A stretch of 64,000 nucleotides of DNA. It comes from Neptuniibacter pectenicola (GTDB lineage: Bacteria > Pseudomonadota > Gammaproteobacteria > Pseudomonadales > Balneatricaceae). Shown here piece after piece: positions 20,533 to 30,328 of the stretch; position 1 is the first letter of the stretch; each line of letters begins with the position of its first letter. A model generated the notes under the pieces. It worked only from the letters and a program-made list of their open reading frames with translations, was not told the origin of the DNA and did not search any database. The translations under genes were made by a program, and so were the position numbers. Location of the stretch: the NCBI RefSeq assembly GCF_001597735.1, contig NZ_LUTS01000012.1, positions 24,530 to 88,529 of the forward strand, in the 5' to 3' direction.

Positions 20533-22257
20533 ATGCGCACAAGCCAATATCTCATTTCCACGGTTAAGGAAACGCCATCTGACGCAGAAGTTATTAGCCA
20601 TCAGCTAATGCTACGCGCAGGTATGATTCGAAAAGTTGCTTCAGGCTTATACAGCTGGTTACCGCTGGGACTACGCGCCCTACGGAAAGTGGAACGAATC
20701 GTGCGAGAAGAGATGGACAAGTCTGGTGCGATGGAAGTACTCATGCCCGCTATTCAACCCGCCGAACTTTGGGAAGAATCAGGTCGCTGGGAGATGTACG
20801 GCCCTGAATTATTACGCGTTAAAGACCGTCATAATCGCGAGTTTTGTGTAGGCCCTACCCACGAAGAGGTTATTACCGACCTTATCCGCCGTGAAATCAA
20901 AAGCTACAAGCAGCTACCGGCTAACTTTTATCAGATCCAGACAAAGTTCCGTGATGAGATACGTCCACGTTTCGGTGTGATGCGCTCACGCGAATTTATC
21001 ATGAAAGATGCCTACTCTTTCCATGTAGGTACCGAATCGTTACAACAAACGTATGACCTAATGTACCAAACCTATAGCGCGATATTTAACCGCTTAGGTT
21101 TAAATTTCCGTCCAGTATTAGCGGATACAGGCTCTATTGGCGGTGCAACATCCCACGAGTTCCATGTGTTAGCGGAATCTGGCGAAGATGATATCGCCTT
21201 TTCCAACGTTAGTGATTATGCAGCCAATGTAGAACTGGCTGAAGCACTCTCGCCTGAAGGTGACCTTGCCGCGCCAACTCTCGAAATGACATTAGTCGAT
21301 ACACCTAACGCTAAAACCATTGATGAACTGGTTACGCAGTTTGATGTTGCGATTGAAAAAACAGTCAAGACACTGTTTGTTGTCGCCTCTGAGCAGTGCG
21401 AAGCCGACTTTGTTGCGCTCCTTGTTCGTGGTGACCACGAACTCAACGAGATCAAAGCAGAAAAACTACCTGAAGTAGCAGAACCATTAGCGTTTGCCGA
21501 CGAAGCGCAGATTCGTGACCTTATCGGTGCAGGCCCCGGTTCCTTAGGCCCAGTCGGATTAACGATCCCTGTGATTGCCGACCGTACTGTCGCGAAAACA
21601 TCTGATTTTAGCGCAGGCGCGAATATAGAAGGTAAACATTACTTCGGTATCAACTGGAATCGTGATGTAGAGCTTCCTCAAGTAGCGGATATCCGTAACG
21701 TGATCGAAGGCGACCCTAGCCCATGCGGTGAAGGTTCTATCGAAATTAAACGCGGCATCGAAGTGGGCCACATCTTCCAGCTAGGTCAAAAATACTCGGA
21801 AGCACTCGAAGCCAAAGTACTTGATCAAAACGGCAAGTCCGTCGTGATGGATATGGGCTGTTACGGCATCGGTGTCTCACGTGTTATTGCTGCAACCATT
21901 GAGCAAAACCATGACGAGAGCGGCATTATCTGGCCAGAAAGCATTGCGCCGTTCCACATTGCGCTTATCCCTCTTCAATATGATAAGTCCGATGAGGTAA
22001 AAGCCTTAACTGATCAGATGTATCAAGACCTTCAACGCGCTGGGTATGATGTCATTCTTGATGACCGTGATAAAAAGACAAGCCCTGGCGTGAAGTTTGC
22101 GGACATGGACCTAATGGGTATTCCCCACCGTGTTGTTATTTCGCCACGCGGCTTAGAAGCGGGTACCCTTGAATATAAAGGGCGTCGTGACACAGATAAA
22201 CAGGATGTGAAGGTCGAAGACCTTATGTCCCTTCTTGCTGAGCGCATTAACCTCTGA
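20533..22257 (+). CDS. proS: Prolyl-tRNA synthetase
   Basis: Class IIa synthetase that loads proline. The ATG at 20533 gives [20 protein letters not shown], the normal bacterial-type N-terminus, and a 574-residue product; a TTG 12 bp upstream is not needed. Motif 1 ([19 protein letters not shown]), motif 2 (GPTHEEV...[25 protein letters not shown]) and motif 3 ([15 protein letters not shown]) are present. The ~180-residue editing insertion between motifs 2 and 3 is also present. Ends at a strong terminator. Confidence 0.97.
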   Translation: MRTSQYLISTVKETPSDAEVISHQLMLRAGMIRKVASGLYSWLPLGLRALRKVERIVREEMDKSGAMEVLMPAIQPAELWEESGRWEMYGPELLRVKDRHNREFCVGPTHEEVITDLIRREIKSYKQLPANFYQIQTKFRDEIRPRFGVMRSREFIMKDAYSFHVGTESLQQTYDLMYQTYSAIFNRLGLNFRPVLADTGSIGGATSHEFHVLAESGEDDIAFSNVSDYAANVELAEALSPEGDLAAPTLEMTLVDTPNAKTIDELVTQFDVAIEKTVKTLFVVASEQCEADFVALLVRGDHELNEIKAEKLPEVAEPLAFADEAQIRDLIGAGPGSLGPVGLTIPVIADRTVAKTSDFSAGANIEGKHYFGINWNRDVELPQVADIRNVIEGDPSPCGEGSIEIKRGIEVGHIFQLGQKYSEALEAKVLDQNGKSVVMDMGCYGIGVSRVIAATIEQNHDESGIIWPESIAPFHIALIPLQYDKSDEVKALTDQMYQDLQRAGYDVILDDRDKKTSPGVKFADMDLMGIPHRVVISPRGLEAGTLEYKGRRDTDKQDVKVEDLMSLLAERINL

Positions 22258-22287
22258 GTCAGCGTCAGCAACTAACGCGATGACAAC

Positions 22288-22313
22288 AAAAACGGGCCAA
22301 TTGGCCCGTTTTT
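22288..22313. terminator. Bidirectional terminator between proS and the HDOD gene
   Basis: A perfect palindrome, AAAAACGGGCCAA facing TTGGCCCGTTTTT. It serves both convergent genes. Confidence 0.9.
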
Positions 22314-22318
22314 AGTGA

Positions 22319-23386
22319 TCAATCCGCAGGCTTTTCTTCCTCGGGATATAAGCAGTGATACTCATTAATACTGGAACCTATTTCAGTTAACCGCCATACC
22401 AGCTCGAAATCAGTAATCTCTCCCGCCCGATGCAGACTATGCAACTCCGCAAAGCGATTCCCTAAAAACAGCGCGATAGATTCAGGTCGTTTTAAGTCGC
22501 CTGGCTCAGCGGTCTGACATTCCAATATAGGCTGGTACCAACTCGCTGGAAGCGCCCAAAATTCACATGCCTGACGCGTTAACGCATGGGAGTAATCATT
22601 TAATAACCGGCTAAAGACTTGGGGGTGGGGTTCTATTTTTTCATTGCTATGCAGTTCAACTAAGGTTTTAAAGATCATTAACTTACCTATATCGTGAATT
22701 AAACCAACGAAATAGGACAAGTTAGGATTGGCACCGAGCTTTTCAGCCAAACGGCGTGCGTTGGAAGCAACCTCAGATGAATGAAGCCATAACGCCTTAC
22801 CAAACGTATCAAAATAATAGCTATTCACCTCAAACTTATCCGCCACCAGCGACGACATAACCACACTTTTTAAACGCTCAACGCCCAAAATACTAAGTGC
22901 GTGGTTCAGGTCTTTAATCTCCATATCAGGCGAAATAAACAACGGCGAGTTCGCAATTGATATGACCTTTCCCGCCAATGCTGGGTCCGCTTGAATCGCC
23001 GTAACCACTTTACTTTGTAGCATATTAGGGTCCAGCAGATCCGCCATCAGCGCTAATGCTGTTTTTGACAGCTTAGGAATCGACTCGTCACTTAGCCCTA
23101 TCAGCGCCTCATCGAGGGACGCTCTTAATAAACGCTCTTGTGCTTTAGAGTCCTCATTATCGAGCGCCCTAACCCCGAGCAAGCTACTAATAAACGTTAA
23201 GCTAAGTTCCCGAGCATTATCCAACGACTGGTGGCCATACTGCTCATTGGCCGCTGGATCGAAGGCGGGTGTCTCTTGCGCATGGGTCTGACCGCCAGAT
23301 GGTCGATCCGTGCTACCCTTTTTATCGATCGGCGACGCTACCTTTTTACCTTTCCCGCGAAAAAAGCCCTTCAATCGCTCAAACAT
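22319..23386 (-). CDS. HDOD-domain protein
   Basis: The product carries an HDOD domain at about residues 110-320, with IQADPALAGKVISIANSPLFISP, NHALSILGVERLKSVVM and GLIHDIGKLMIF. Such proteins are HD-related regulators without proven catalysis, often linked to signalling or motility. The N-terminal ~60 residues are basic, then polar and disordered-looking (KKVASPIDKKGSTDRPSGG). The start has a GAGGATAGG ribosome-binding site. It lies next to acyP but about 60 bp apart, in the same direction. Confidence 0.85.
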   Translation of the reverse strand: MFERLKGFFRGKGKKVASPIDKKGSTDRPSGGQTHAQETPAFDPAANEQYGHQSLDNARELSLTFISSLLGVRALDNEDSKAQERLLRASLDEALIGLSDESIPKLSKTALALMADLLDPNMLQSKVVTAIQADPALAGKVISIANSPLFISPDMEIKDLNHALSILGVERLKSVVMSSLVADKFEVNSYYFDTFGKALWLHSSEVASNARRLAEKLGANPNLSYFVGLIHDIGKLMIFKTLVELHSNEKIEPHPQVFSRLLNDYSHALTRQACEFWALPASWYQPILECQTAEPGDLKRPESIALFLGNRFAELHSLHRAGEITDFELVWRLTEIGSSINEYHCLYPEEEKPAD

Positions 23387-23447
23387 ATACCTATCCTCGG
23401 TTTACCCGCTCACCGCTACCTAAAGCATCCTGTCCATTTCACTTAAT

Positions 23448-23723
23448 TTATACAATCACAAAAGGAAACGGTAATTCCTCCGCTGGAATCACTTTACTCT
23501 TAACCTCCGCCACTACCGCCAATTCAGGGCCTTGACTCAGCCACGCTTCCAACTGTCTGACCGCTAACTCTTCACCTGACACTTTTAACTCAACGCTAAA
23601 ATCAGGCAAGTTTCTAACCCAGCCGCTTAATCCTAATGATTCCGCCTGCGCTTGAGTCGACTTTCTAAACCACACACCCTGCACACGACCTATCACATAT
23701 GCATGAAGACAAATCTTTGCCAT
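23448..23723 (-). CDS. acyP: Acylphosphatase
   Basis: 91-residue enzyme that hydrolyses acyl phosphates. The signature VIGRVQGVWFRKST holds the catalytic Arg, and GLSGWVRNLPDFSVEL holds the catalytic Asn. Usual length and a GGGGGAT ribosome-binding site. Two minus-strand genes flank it closely (YihY upstream, HDOD downstream), which suggests a loose operon. Confidence 0.93.
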   Translation of the reverse strand: MAKICLHAYVIGRVQGVWFRKSTQAQAESLGLSGWVRNLPDFSVELKVSGEELAVRQLEAWLSQGPELAVVAEVKSKVIPAEELPFPFVIV

Positions 23724-23763
23724 ATATCCCCCAAATTTACGATCTAAGACCCTTGGCTATTCA

Positions 23764-25029
23764 CTACCGTGTTTCTGTACGCTTATCCGATCCCTGATCA
23801 TCCGTTGCATCCGATAGACCCTTTGAAAACAACTGCTCTAAACACACACTCAACGTATCCTTTTCAACCGCATGTACATCACTTAAACGCTGTTCCAGCT
23901 CACGCTCCCACGCCACCACAGACGATGTACTCAACGGTGCGGGGGTTGGCCAAGGCAACAGGTCATTAAGCTCATACAGCGATAAGCTCGACATACTCCG
24001 GCTCAATAGATATTCACCTTGATCACTCCGTTTAACAATCCCCTCCTCAACTAACAAAGTTAGGTAGGTATCCCAACGCCCCTGATCTAAGGTATCAACC
24101 TCTTGCAATAAACACTGATCCGTCACCGCTTCGCCCCGATTCTGCGCTTTCCACAATCGATGCAATACAGCAACAACCGTGTATAAGTGCGGTATCGTTT
24201 TACCTTTATCCATCGGCCGGTACACAGTAATACAACGGGTCAGTTCAGCTCCCATCAAAATGATTACCCAACTGATAAATATCCAAAGAAGAAACAGCGG
24301 GACCGCCGCAAAGGCGCCATAAATAAGCTCATACGAGGGGAACTGGGTAACAAACGCCGTAAAGCCACGCTTAGCCGACTCAAACAGCAGCGCTACCACC
24401 ACACCACCTAGCAGCGCACTTTTAAAGGGAACCCGACAGTTAGGTACGGCCACATAAATAAGCGTAAAGGCAGCAGCAGAAAATAGCATCGGGAGCAAAC
24501 TCAATAAACGCCCTTTGCCCACCAACTCCGTGGCTGACGAAATAAAAGGCAGGGACGCAATGTAAGAGGTCAGCAACAAGCCTAACCCAATTAAAATCGG
24601 GCCTAAGCTTAAAATAGCCCAATAAAGTAAAAAGCTGGATAAGCCTTTACGTGGTTCCGATACACGCCAGATCCGGTTAAATGCAGCTTCAATATTTTTC
24701 ATCATCATGATGGATGTTACCGCTAAGACACCAATACCCACCGCTGTTAATTTACGCGCCTGAGAGGAAAAATCAGTTAAGTAATCTTGCACCACAGCCC
24801 CGGTCGTCGGCACAAAGTTCTGGAACACCCAGCCTTGTAACTCCTGTCCAACGCCCTGAAACGAAGGTACCGCCGCCAGCATGGCATAAGACACTGTCAT
24901 TAAGGGCACTACGGCAAAAAGCGTGGTGTAGGTTAACGCCGCCGAATTTAAAACCCCTTGGTTATGTCGAAACTGTGTAAAGAGATACCTCAAAAACAGT
25001 AGATAGGGATGGTTAAACAATCTGTTCAT
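23764..25029 (-). CDS. YihY/BrkB-family inner membrane protein
   Basis: Polytopic membrane protein of the YihY family, once misnamed RNase BN; its function is not settled. The 421-residue product has six hydrophobic segments in the first ~270 residues, with SAALTYTTLFAVVPLMTVSYAML and the conserved FNRIWRV. A soluble C-terminal winged-helix-like part follows. AAGGAG precedes the ATG. Upstream of acyP in the same direction. Confidence 0.9.
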   Translation of the reverse strand: MNRLFNHPYLLFLRYLFTQFRHNQGVLNSAALTYTTLFAVVPLMTVSYAMLAAVPSFQGVGQELQGWVFQNFVPTTGAVVQDYLTDFSSQARKLTAVGIGVLAVTSIMMMKNIEAAFNRIWRVSEPRKGLSSFLLYWAILSLGPILIGLGLLLTSYIASLPFISSATELVGKGRLLSLLPMLFSAAAFTLIYVAVPNCRVPFKSALLGGVVVALLFESAKRGFTAFVTQFPSYELIYGAFAAVPLFLLWIFISWVIILMGAELTRCITVYRPMDKGKTIPHLYTVVAVLHRLWKAQNRGEAVTDQCLLQEVDTLDQGRWDTYLTLLVEEGIVKRSDQGEYLLSRSMSSLSLYELNDLLPWPTPAPLSTSSVVAWERELEQRLSDVHAVEKDTLSVCLEQLFSKGLSDATDDQGSDKRTETR

Positions 25030-25173
25030 AACACTCCTTCAAACAGTGCCAAAAAATACAAAATGAAATCTACCTTATAGCCGTATACAATGATGCAAAG
25101 TAACCTAACATCTTCAATCAATCACCTATTTTGACACGGATTGATTAATAATTAATAAGTACGGTATAGCACA

Positions 25174-26126
<953 letters not shown>

Positions 26127-26154
26127 ACCTAACGACTACATTGAGAACTCTCTT

Positions 26155-26592
26155 TTGAAAGCATATATACCTGACGATCATAACTACGCTGCTAAAGCCC
26201 GTTTTGGCCGAATAGTGACCGTATCAAGTTATGTCACCCTCTTGGGCTGGTTTATCTTATGGCATGTTTTTTTAATCCCCGTACCCACCGCTAATCCGTG
26301 GGTGATCAGCCTAATCCATATGCTCCCCTTACTCGTATTTATTCACGTCATCATCACCGGCAATCCCCGTGGCCATGCTTGGCTATGTTTCGTTTTACTA
26401 CTGCCGTTTATCCAGTCGGTCTTAGCTGCAACCAACCCCAATACGTTTATCTATGGGCTAGGTTACTCACTGTTAGTCGGCACGCTGTTCACCAGCTCAA
26501 TGATGTATGCACGCTGGCAGAGCCGCTACAACAAACAGTTAGCGCATAGATCAGCGGCACAACAAGCAAACGCCGATGACTCGGACAATTAG
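26155..26592 (+). CDS. DUF2069-family small membrane protein
   Basis: About 145 residues with four hydrophobic segments and a polar C-terminal tail, fitting DUF2069, which commonly follows wrbA in related bacteria. No ATG lies in a sensible place; the TTG at 26155, 28 bp after the wrbA stop, is the best start. The longer frame overlapping wrbA is rejected because its first 45 residues look like antisense-frame noise. Function unknown. Confidence 0.75.
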   Translation: MKAYIPDDHNYAAKARFGRIVTVSSYVTLLGWFILWHVFLIPVPTANPWVISLIHMLPLLVFIHVIITGNPRGHAWLCFVLLLPFIQSVLAATNPNTFIYGLGYSLLVGTLFTSSMMYARWQSRYNKQLAHRSAAQQANADDSDN

Positions 26593-26631
26593 ACCCAGCC
26601 CGTCACTCACTCGGTAAATATGTAGACCCCT

Positions 26632-28329
26632 ATGACAGCTCAGTATCGCGCTGAACAACAAGCCTTACAGCAAGTGCGCAAACAATTTCCGATTTTAGAC
26701 CAGCAGGCGAACAACTCGCCTCTTGTCTATTTAGATAATGCGGCCACCACACAAAAGCCGCAGAGGGTTATTGATAGCCTCAACCGTTATTACACAATGA
26801 CGAACAGCAATGTTCACCGCGCGAGTCATACATTAAGCGCCGAGGCCACACTGCAATTTGAGCAAGCCCGAGAAACCCTCGCACAGTTTATCAATGCAGG
26901 TCATAGCAAAGAGGTTATCTGGACCCGCGGTACAACAGAGTCCATTAATCTCATCGCCCATAGCTGGGGTAGCACTCTTAGACCCGGCGACGAAATTATC
27001 CTGAGCACACTTGAACATCACGCTAACATTGTCCCTTGGCAGTTATTAGCACAACGCACAGGGGCGGTGATCAACGTCATCCCTCTGCAGGATAACGGTG
27101 ATCTTGATCTAGCAGCCTATAAGCGATTACTTTCCACTAAAACCCGCTTAGTCGCCGTGACTCACGTTTCTAACGCCATAGGCACCATTAATCCGGTTAA
27201 ACAGATTATCGCATTAGCACATGCTGCAGGGGCTTTAGCACTGATCGATGGTGCACAAGCACTGCCCCACTTTAACGTTGATGTAACCGACTTAGACGCT
27301 GACTTTTACGTGTTCTCTGCCCACAAACTCTATGCCCCTACCGGCATCGGTGTTTTGTATGCAAAACAGGCGCTTTTAGAATCAATGCCCCCATGGCAGG
27401 CCGGTGGCGAGATGATAGCCAAGGTCAGTTTTACAGAGACAACCTTTAACGACCTGCCTTTTAAATTTGAAGCGGGTACACCGAATATTAGTGGAGCTAT
27501 CGGCTTTGCAACAGCGATCAAGTGGCTACAAGCACAAGATAGGCGTCTGCTTGAACAACATGAAGCTCACCTGTTTAACCTAGCATTGGATGGCTGCTCA
27601 CAGATCAAGGGCTGGCAACGTATAGGCTCGCCTGAAAAATCGGTGAGCCTTCTCTCCTTTACATTAGCCGATCAGCACCAACAGGATATTGGTTACATTC
27701 TCGACCAACAAGGGATCGCCGTTCGCACAGGCCATCACTGCGCCATGCCACTTATGCAAGCACTGAACTTAGCCGGCACAACCCGTGCGTCATTTGCTTT
27801 TTATAACACCCGCGACGAGGTCAACCGTTTAGTCGAGGCGTTAGATAGGATCAGTCACGCCCAGCAAGTATCGATCCCCACTCATCAACCACAAACAGAC
27901 GATGACAGGTCGCAGCTAAGCGCCCAGACCTCGCTACATGACAAGCTACTGGCATTAAATGGCTGGAACGCCCGTTATCGTGAAATCATGCTGCAAGGTA
28001 AACAACTCGCCCACCTGCCAGAGACATTAAAATCTGATGCACACTTAGTGAAAGGCTGCGAAAGTAATACTTGGCTAGTCTACGAATGCCAGCAAGGAGA
28101 AACGATACGGCTCAGGGCTGATTCAGACGCACGTATTATTCGTGGCCTACTCGCCTTAATTCTTGATCTATTTGATAATAAGACCGCCCAAGAGATCCAA
28201 GCGACCGATATCGAATCGATTTTTAATCAACTCGCCTTGCAGCGTCATTTAAGCCCATCGAGAGGCAACGGCATTCGGGCGATAGTAGATAAAATTTATC
28301 AAATAGCTGAAGATAGCTTAACGTCATAA
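26632..28329 (+). CDS. SufS-SufE fusion: cysteine desulfurase with its own sulfur acceptor
   Basis: The first ~410 residues are a class II cysteine desulfurase like SufS/CsdA: the PLP lysine in FSAHKLYAPTGIGVLY and the catalytic cysteine in VRTGHHCAMPLMQAL. A short linker (THQPQTDDDRSQL) leads to a complete SufE domain (about residues 430-565) with the sulfur-accepting cysteine in LVKGCESNTWLVY. SufE normally is a separate protein that takes persulfide from SufS. No sufBCD genes are near, so it may supply sulfur to other pathways, or to a Suf system encoded elsewhere. The gene follows the wrbA group by 39 bp. Confidence 0.93.
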   Translation: MTAQYRAEQQALQQVRKQFPILDQQANNSPLVYLDNAATTQKPQRVIDSLNRYYTMTNSNVHRASHTLSAEATLQFEQARETLAQFINAGHSKEVIWTRGTTESINLIAHSWGSTLRPGDEIILSTLEHHANIVPWQLLAQRTGAVINVIPLQDNGDLDLAAYKRLLSTKTRLVAVTHVSNAIGTINPVKQIIALAHAAGALALIDGAQALPHFNVDVTDLDADFYVFSAHKLYAPTGIGVLYAKQALLESMPPWQAGGEMIAKVSFTETTFNDLPFKFEAGTPNISGAIGFATAIKWLQAQDRRLLEQHEAHLFNLALDGCSQIKGWQRIGSPEKSVSLLSFTLADQHQQDIGYILDQQGIAVRTGHHCAMPLMQALNLAGTTRASFAFYNTRDEVNRLVEALDRISHAQQVSIPTHQPQTDDDRSQLSAQTSLHDKLLALNGWNARYREIMLQGKQLAHLPETLKSDAHLVKGCESNTWLVYECQQGETIRLRADSDARIIRGLLALILDLFDNKTAQEIQATDIESIFNQLALQRHLSPSRGNGIRAIVDKIYQIAEDSLTS

Positions 28330-28386
28330 ACACGCTTTAATGATTCAACTATTTTAATTACATTAAATAACAGCAATGGAGTAGAG

Positions 28387-28857
28387 ATGAGCAATTTTAC
28401 TGATGTATCCTACCTTAATACGGTTTTCGGCAACGAAAAAGGGGATATGCAAAACCCAAACTGGGAGAAATCAGCAAAGCAACTCCACCTTATTCAAGAA
28501 GAACTTGCCGAGCTTGTTGAGGGCATTGAAAACAAAGATATGTCTGAGATCCGTGACGCGGTTGCTGATATCCTTGTCGTAACATACGGTATGGCACATA
28601 TTATGGGCATCGATGCTGATAAAGATATGGCAGCGGTCCAAGCAAGCAACTTATCAAAGCTATGTAAAACCCAAGCAGAGATCGACAAAACGCTTGCCTT
28701 CTACCGAGATGAAAAAGGCCTAGATGTTTATGCCGGCGGTGAACTTCCAGAAGCCTATGTAAAATCCACAAAAGACCAAACCGGCAGTGATGGTAAGTTC
28801 TACCCAGCTCACAAATTCTTAAAAAACACTAACTGGCATGAACCGGTACTCGACTAA
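28387..28857 (+). CDS. MazG-like nucleotide pyrophosphohydrolase
   Basis: 156-residue protein of the all-alpha NTP pyrophosphohydrolase type. The metal-binding helix pattern ExxE...ExxD is seen in LIQEELAELVEGIENKDMSEIRDAVADILVV. The long C-terminal tail after residue 100 is less typical and ends with HKFLKNTNWHEP. It could clear non-canonical nucleotides. The substrate cannot be read from sequence. Preceded by GGAGTAGAG as ribosome-binding site. Confidence 0.8.
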   Translation: MSNFTDVSYLNTVFGNEKGDMQNPNWEKSAKQLHLIQEELAELVEGIENKDMSEIRDAVADILVVTYGMAHIMGIDADKDMAAVQASNLSKLCKTQAEIDKTLAFYRDEKGLDVYAGGELPEAYVKSTKDQTGSDGKFYPAHKFLKNTNWHEPVLD

Positions 28858-28915
28858 CACAACGGATTAACGCACACGCCCGTTCATGAGCATTACTTTA
28901 CATTAGGATTAACGG

Positions 28916-29167
28916 ATGCCTACCTACGATTACCGCATTGAAGCTACAGGTGATGTGATTGAAGTTAAACATACCATGGCCCTCACCCCAAAAAACTGGG
29001 GTGAACTCTGTCAGTTAGCCAATATTAGCTTGCTGAATATCCCCCCAGAAAGCAAAGTCACTAAACTGTTGACTGCGGCGGGGATCATTAAAAGCCACAC
29101 GCTTAACACCCCAGACACACGGCCCTGCGCCCACGGTGGGGACTGCCCAAGCGGCGGCTGTGAGTAG
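28916..29167 (+). CDS. FmdB-like small protein with a degenerate zinc ribbon
   Basis: Starts with MPTYDYRIEATGDVIEVKH, which aligns with the FmdB-type zinc ribbon start MPxYDYRCExCG; both cysteines of that first knuckle are replaced. It ends with a Cys-rich tail (CAHGGDCPSGGCE). 83 residues, with AGGATTAACGG before the ATG. Function unknown; loss of the first zinc pair suggests the classic ribbon does not form. Confidence 0.7.
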   Translation: MPTYDYRIEATGDVIEVKHTMALTPKNWGELCQLANISLLNIPPESKVTKLLTAAGIIKSHTLNTPDTRPCAHGGDCPSGGCE

Positions 29168-29320
29168 CGAGCGCACAAAAGCGCTCCCCTCCACCTGAGT
29201 CGTTGTTATCACCACTCATCCGTCGAAAAGGACCGCGTCGGCAGAAAAGCACGCCATAGATTGTTACACTCGCAACAAACCTGTTTAATTTTCTTACACT
29301 GATCGGCAGGAAGCCCGTTT

Positions 29321-30328
29321 ATGAACTCAAAACGCCAACATATACTCCATTGGGCCGAGCAAGGCTACATCAGCCCTGATGACGTAGATGCCGCCCTCTC
29401 ACTCTCCCATGCAAACCCCGATAACCAGCAATGGTTTCAGTTTATAAAAAACCTTTTTCTATGGCTGGGTGTTATCGCTCTGGCGGCGGGGACTTTATTT
29501 TTCTTTGCATTTAACTGGGATGAGATGAGCAACCTCGTTAAATTCGCTTTAGTGCAAACCACTCTCGTGGTCATCACCCTGGTCTATACCAAGCTCAAAC
29601 CGTTCACGCTACCAAGCACCGCCATCGCTTTCCTTATGGTAATGTTGATCGGCGCCCTGCTTGCGTTAAGTGGACAAGTTTACCAAACGGGAGCTGACCC
29701 TTGGCAGCTGTTTGCCATTTGGGCTTTATTTATGACCCCCATTGCCGTCATCAACCGCGCCAGCACGTTGTGGCTCCTGTGGGTCCTCTTAATCAATTTA
29801 TCCTGTTATCTCTACTATTATGATTTCCGCGGTGTCTTTGGCATTCTGCTGCACTATGACGATTTAGTGGGCCTTTTCCTGCTATTCAATACGTTATTAG
29901 CCATCGCCTTTGAAGTACTTCAACAGGGTAAAACACGCTGTTTAGATAACCGTTTGGTCGTTCAAACCTGCTTATTAGCGTCCGGCATAGCCGCAACATG
30001 GTTGGCGATTTGGGCAATATTTGATGAGGCCACACTACAATGGGGGCTCCCTTGCTATTTAGTCTGGATCCTCTGCACCTATCTCTACTACCGCTACCGC
30101 CTCTTCGACCTTTTCATTATTTCTGGCTGTGTAACCAGCACTATTGTTATTGCGAGTAGCTTATTAATTTATATATTTAATGATGCATTAGAGAGCGACG
30201 CCTTCTTAATTATCGCAATATTTATTATCGGGCTCTCTTCATCGGCGGGCATCTGGTTAAAAAAACTAAGTAAAGAACATGCAGCCGATCAGCCAATCGC
30301 GAGCGATAAGGAGCATCACGATGCGTAA
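29321..30328 (+). CDS. DUF2157 membrane protein
   Basis: 335 residues. The soluble N-terminal segment (ILHWAEQGYISPDDVDAAL) and about nine hydrophobic helices match DUF2157 proteins. The stop codon overlaps the ATG of the next gene, which encodes a DUF4401/GDYXXLXY protein, its usual partner. Function of the pair is not known. Confidence 0.85.
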   Translation: MNSKRQHILHWAEQGYISPDDVDAALSLSHANPDNQQWFQFIKNLFLWLGVIALAAGTLFFFAFNWDEMSNLVKFALVQTTLVVITLVYTKLKPFTLPSTAIAFLMVMLIGALLALSGQVYQTGADPWQLFAIWALFMTPIAVINRASTLWLLWVLLINLSCYLYYYDFRGVFGILLHYDDLVGLFLLFNTLLAIAFEVLQQGKTRCLDNRLVVQTCLLASGIAATWLAIWAIFDEATLQWGLPCYLVWILCTYLYYRYRLFDLFIISGCVTSTIVIASSLLIYIFNDALESDAFLIIAIFIIGLSSSAGIWLKKLSKEHAADQPIASDKEHHDA

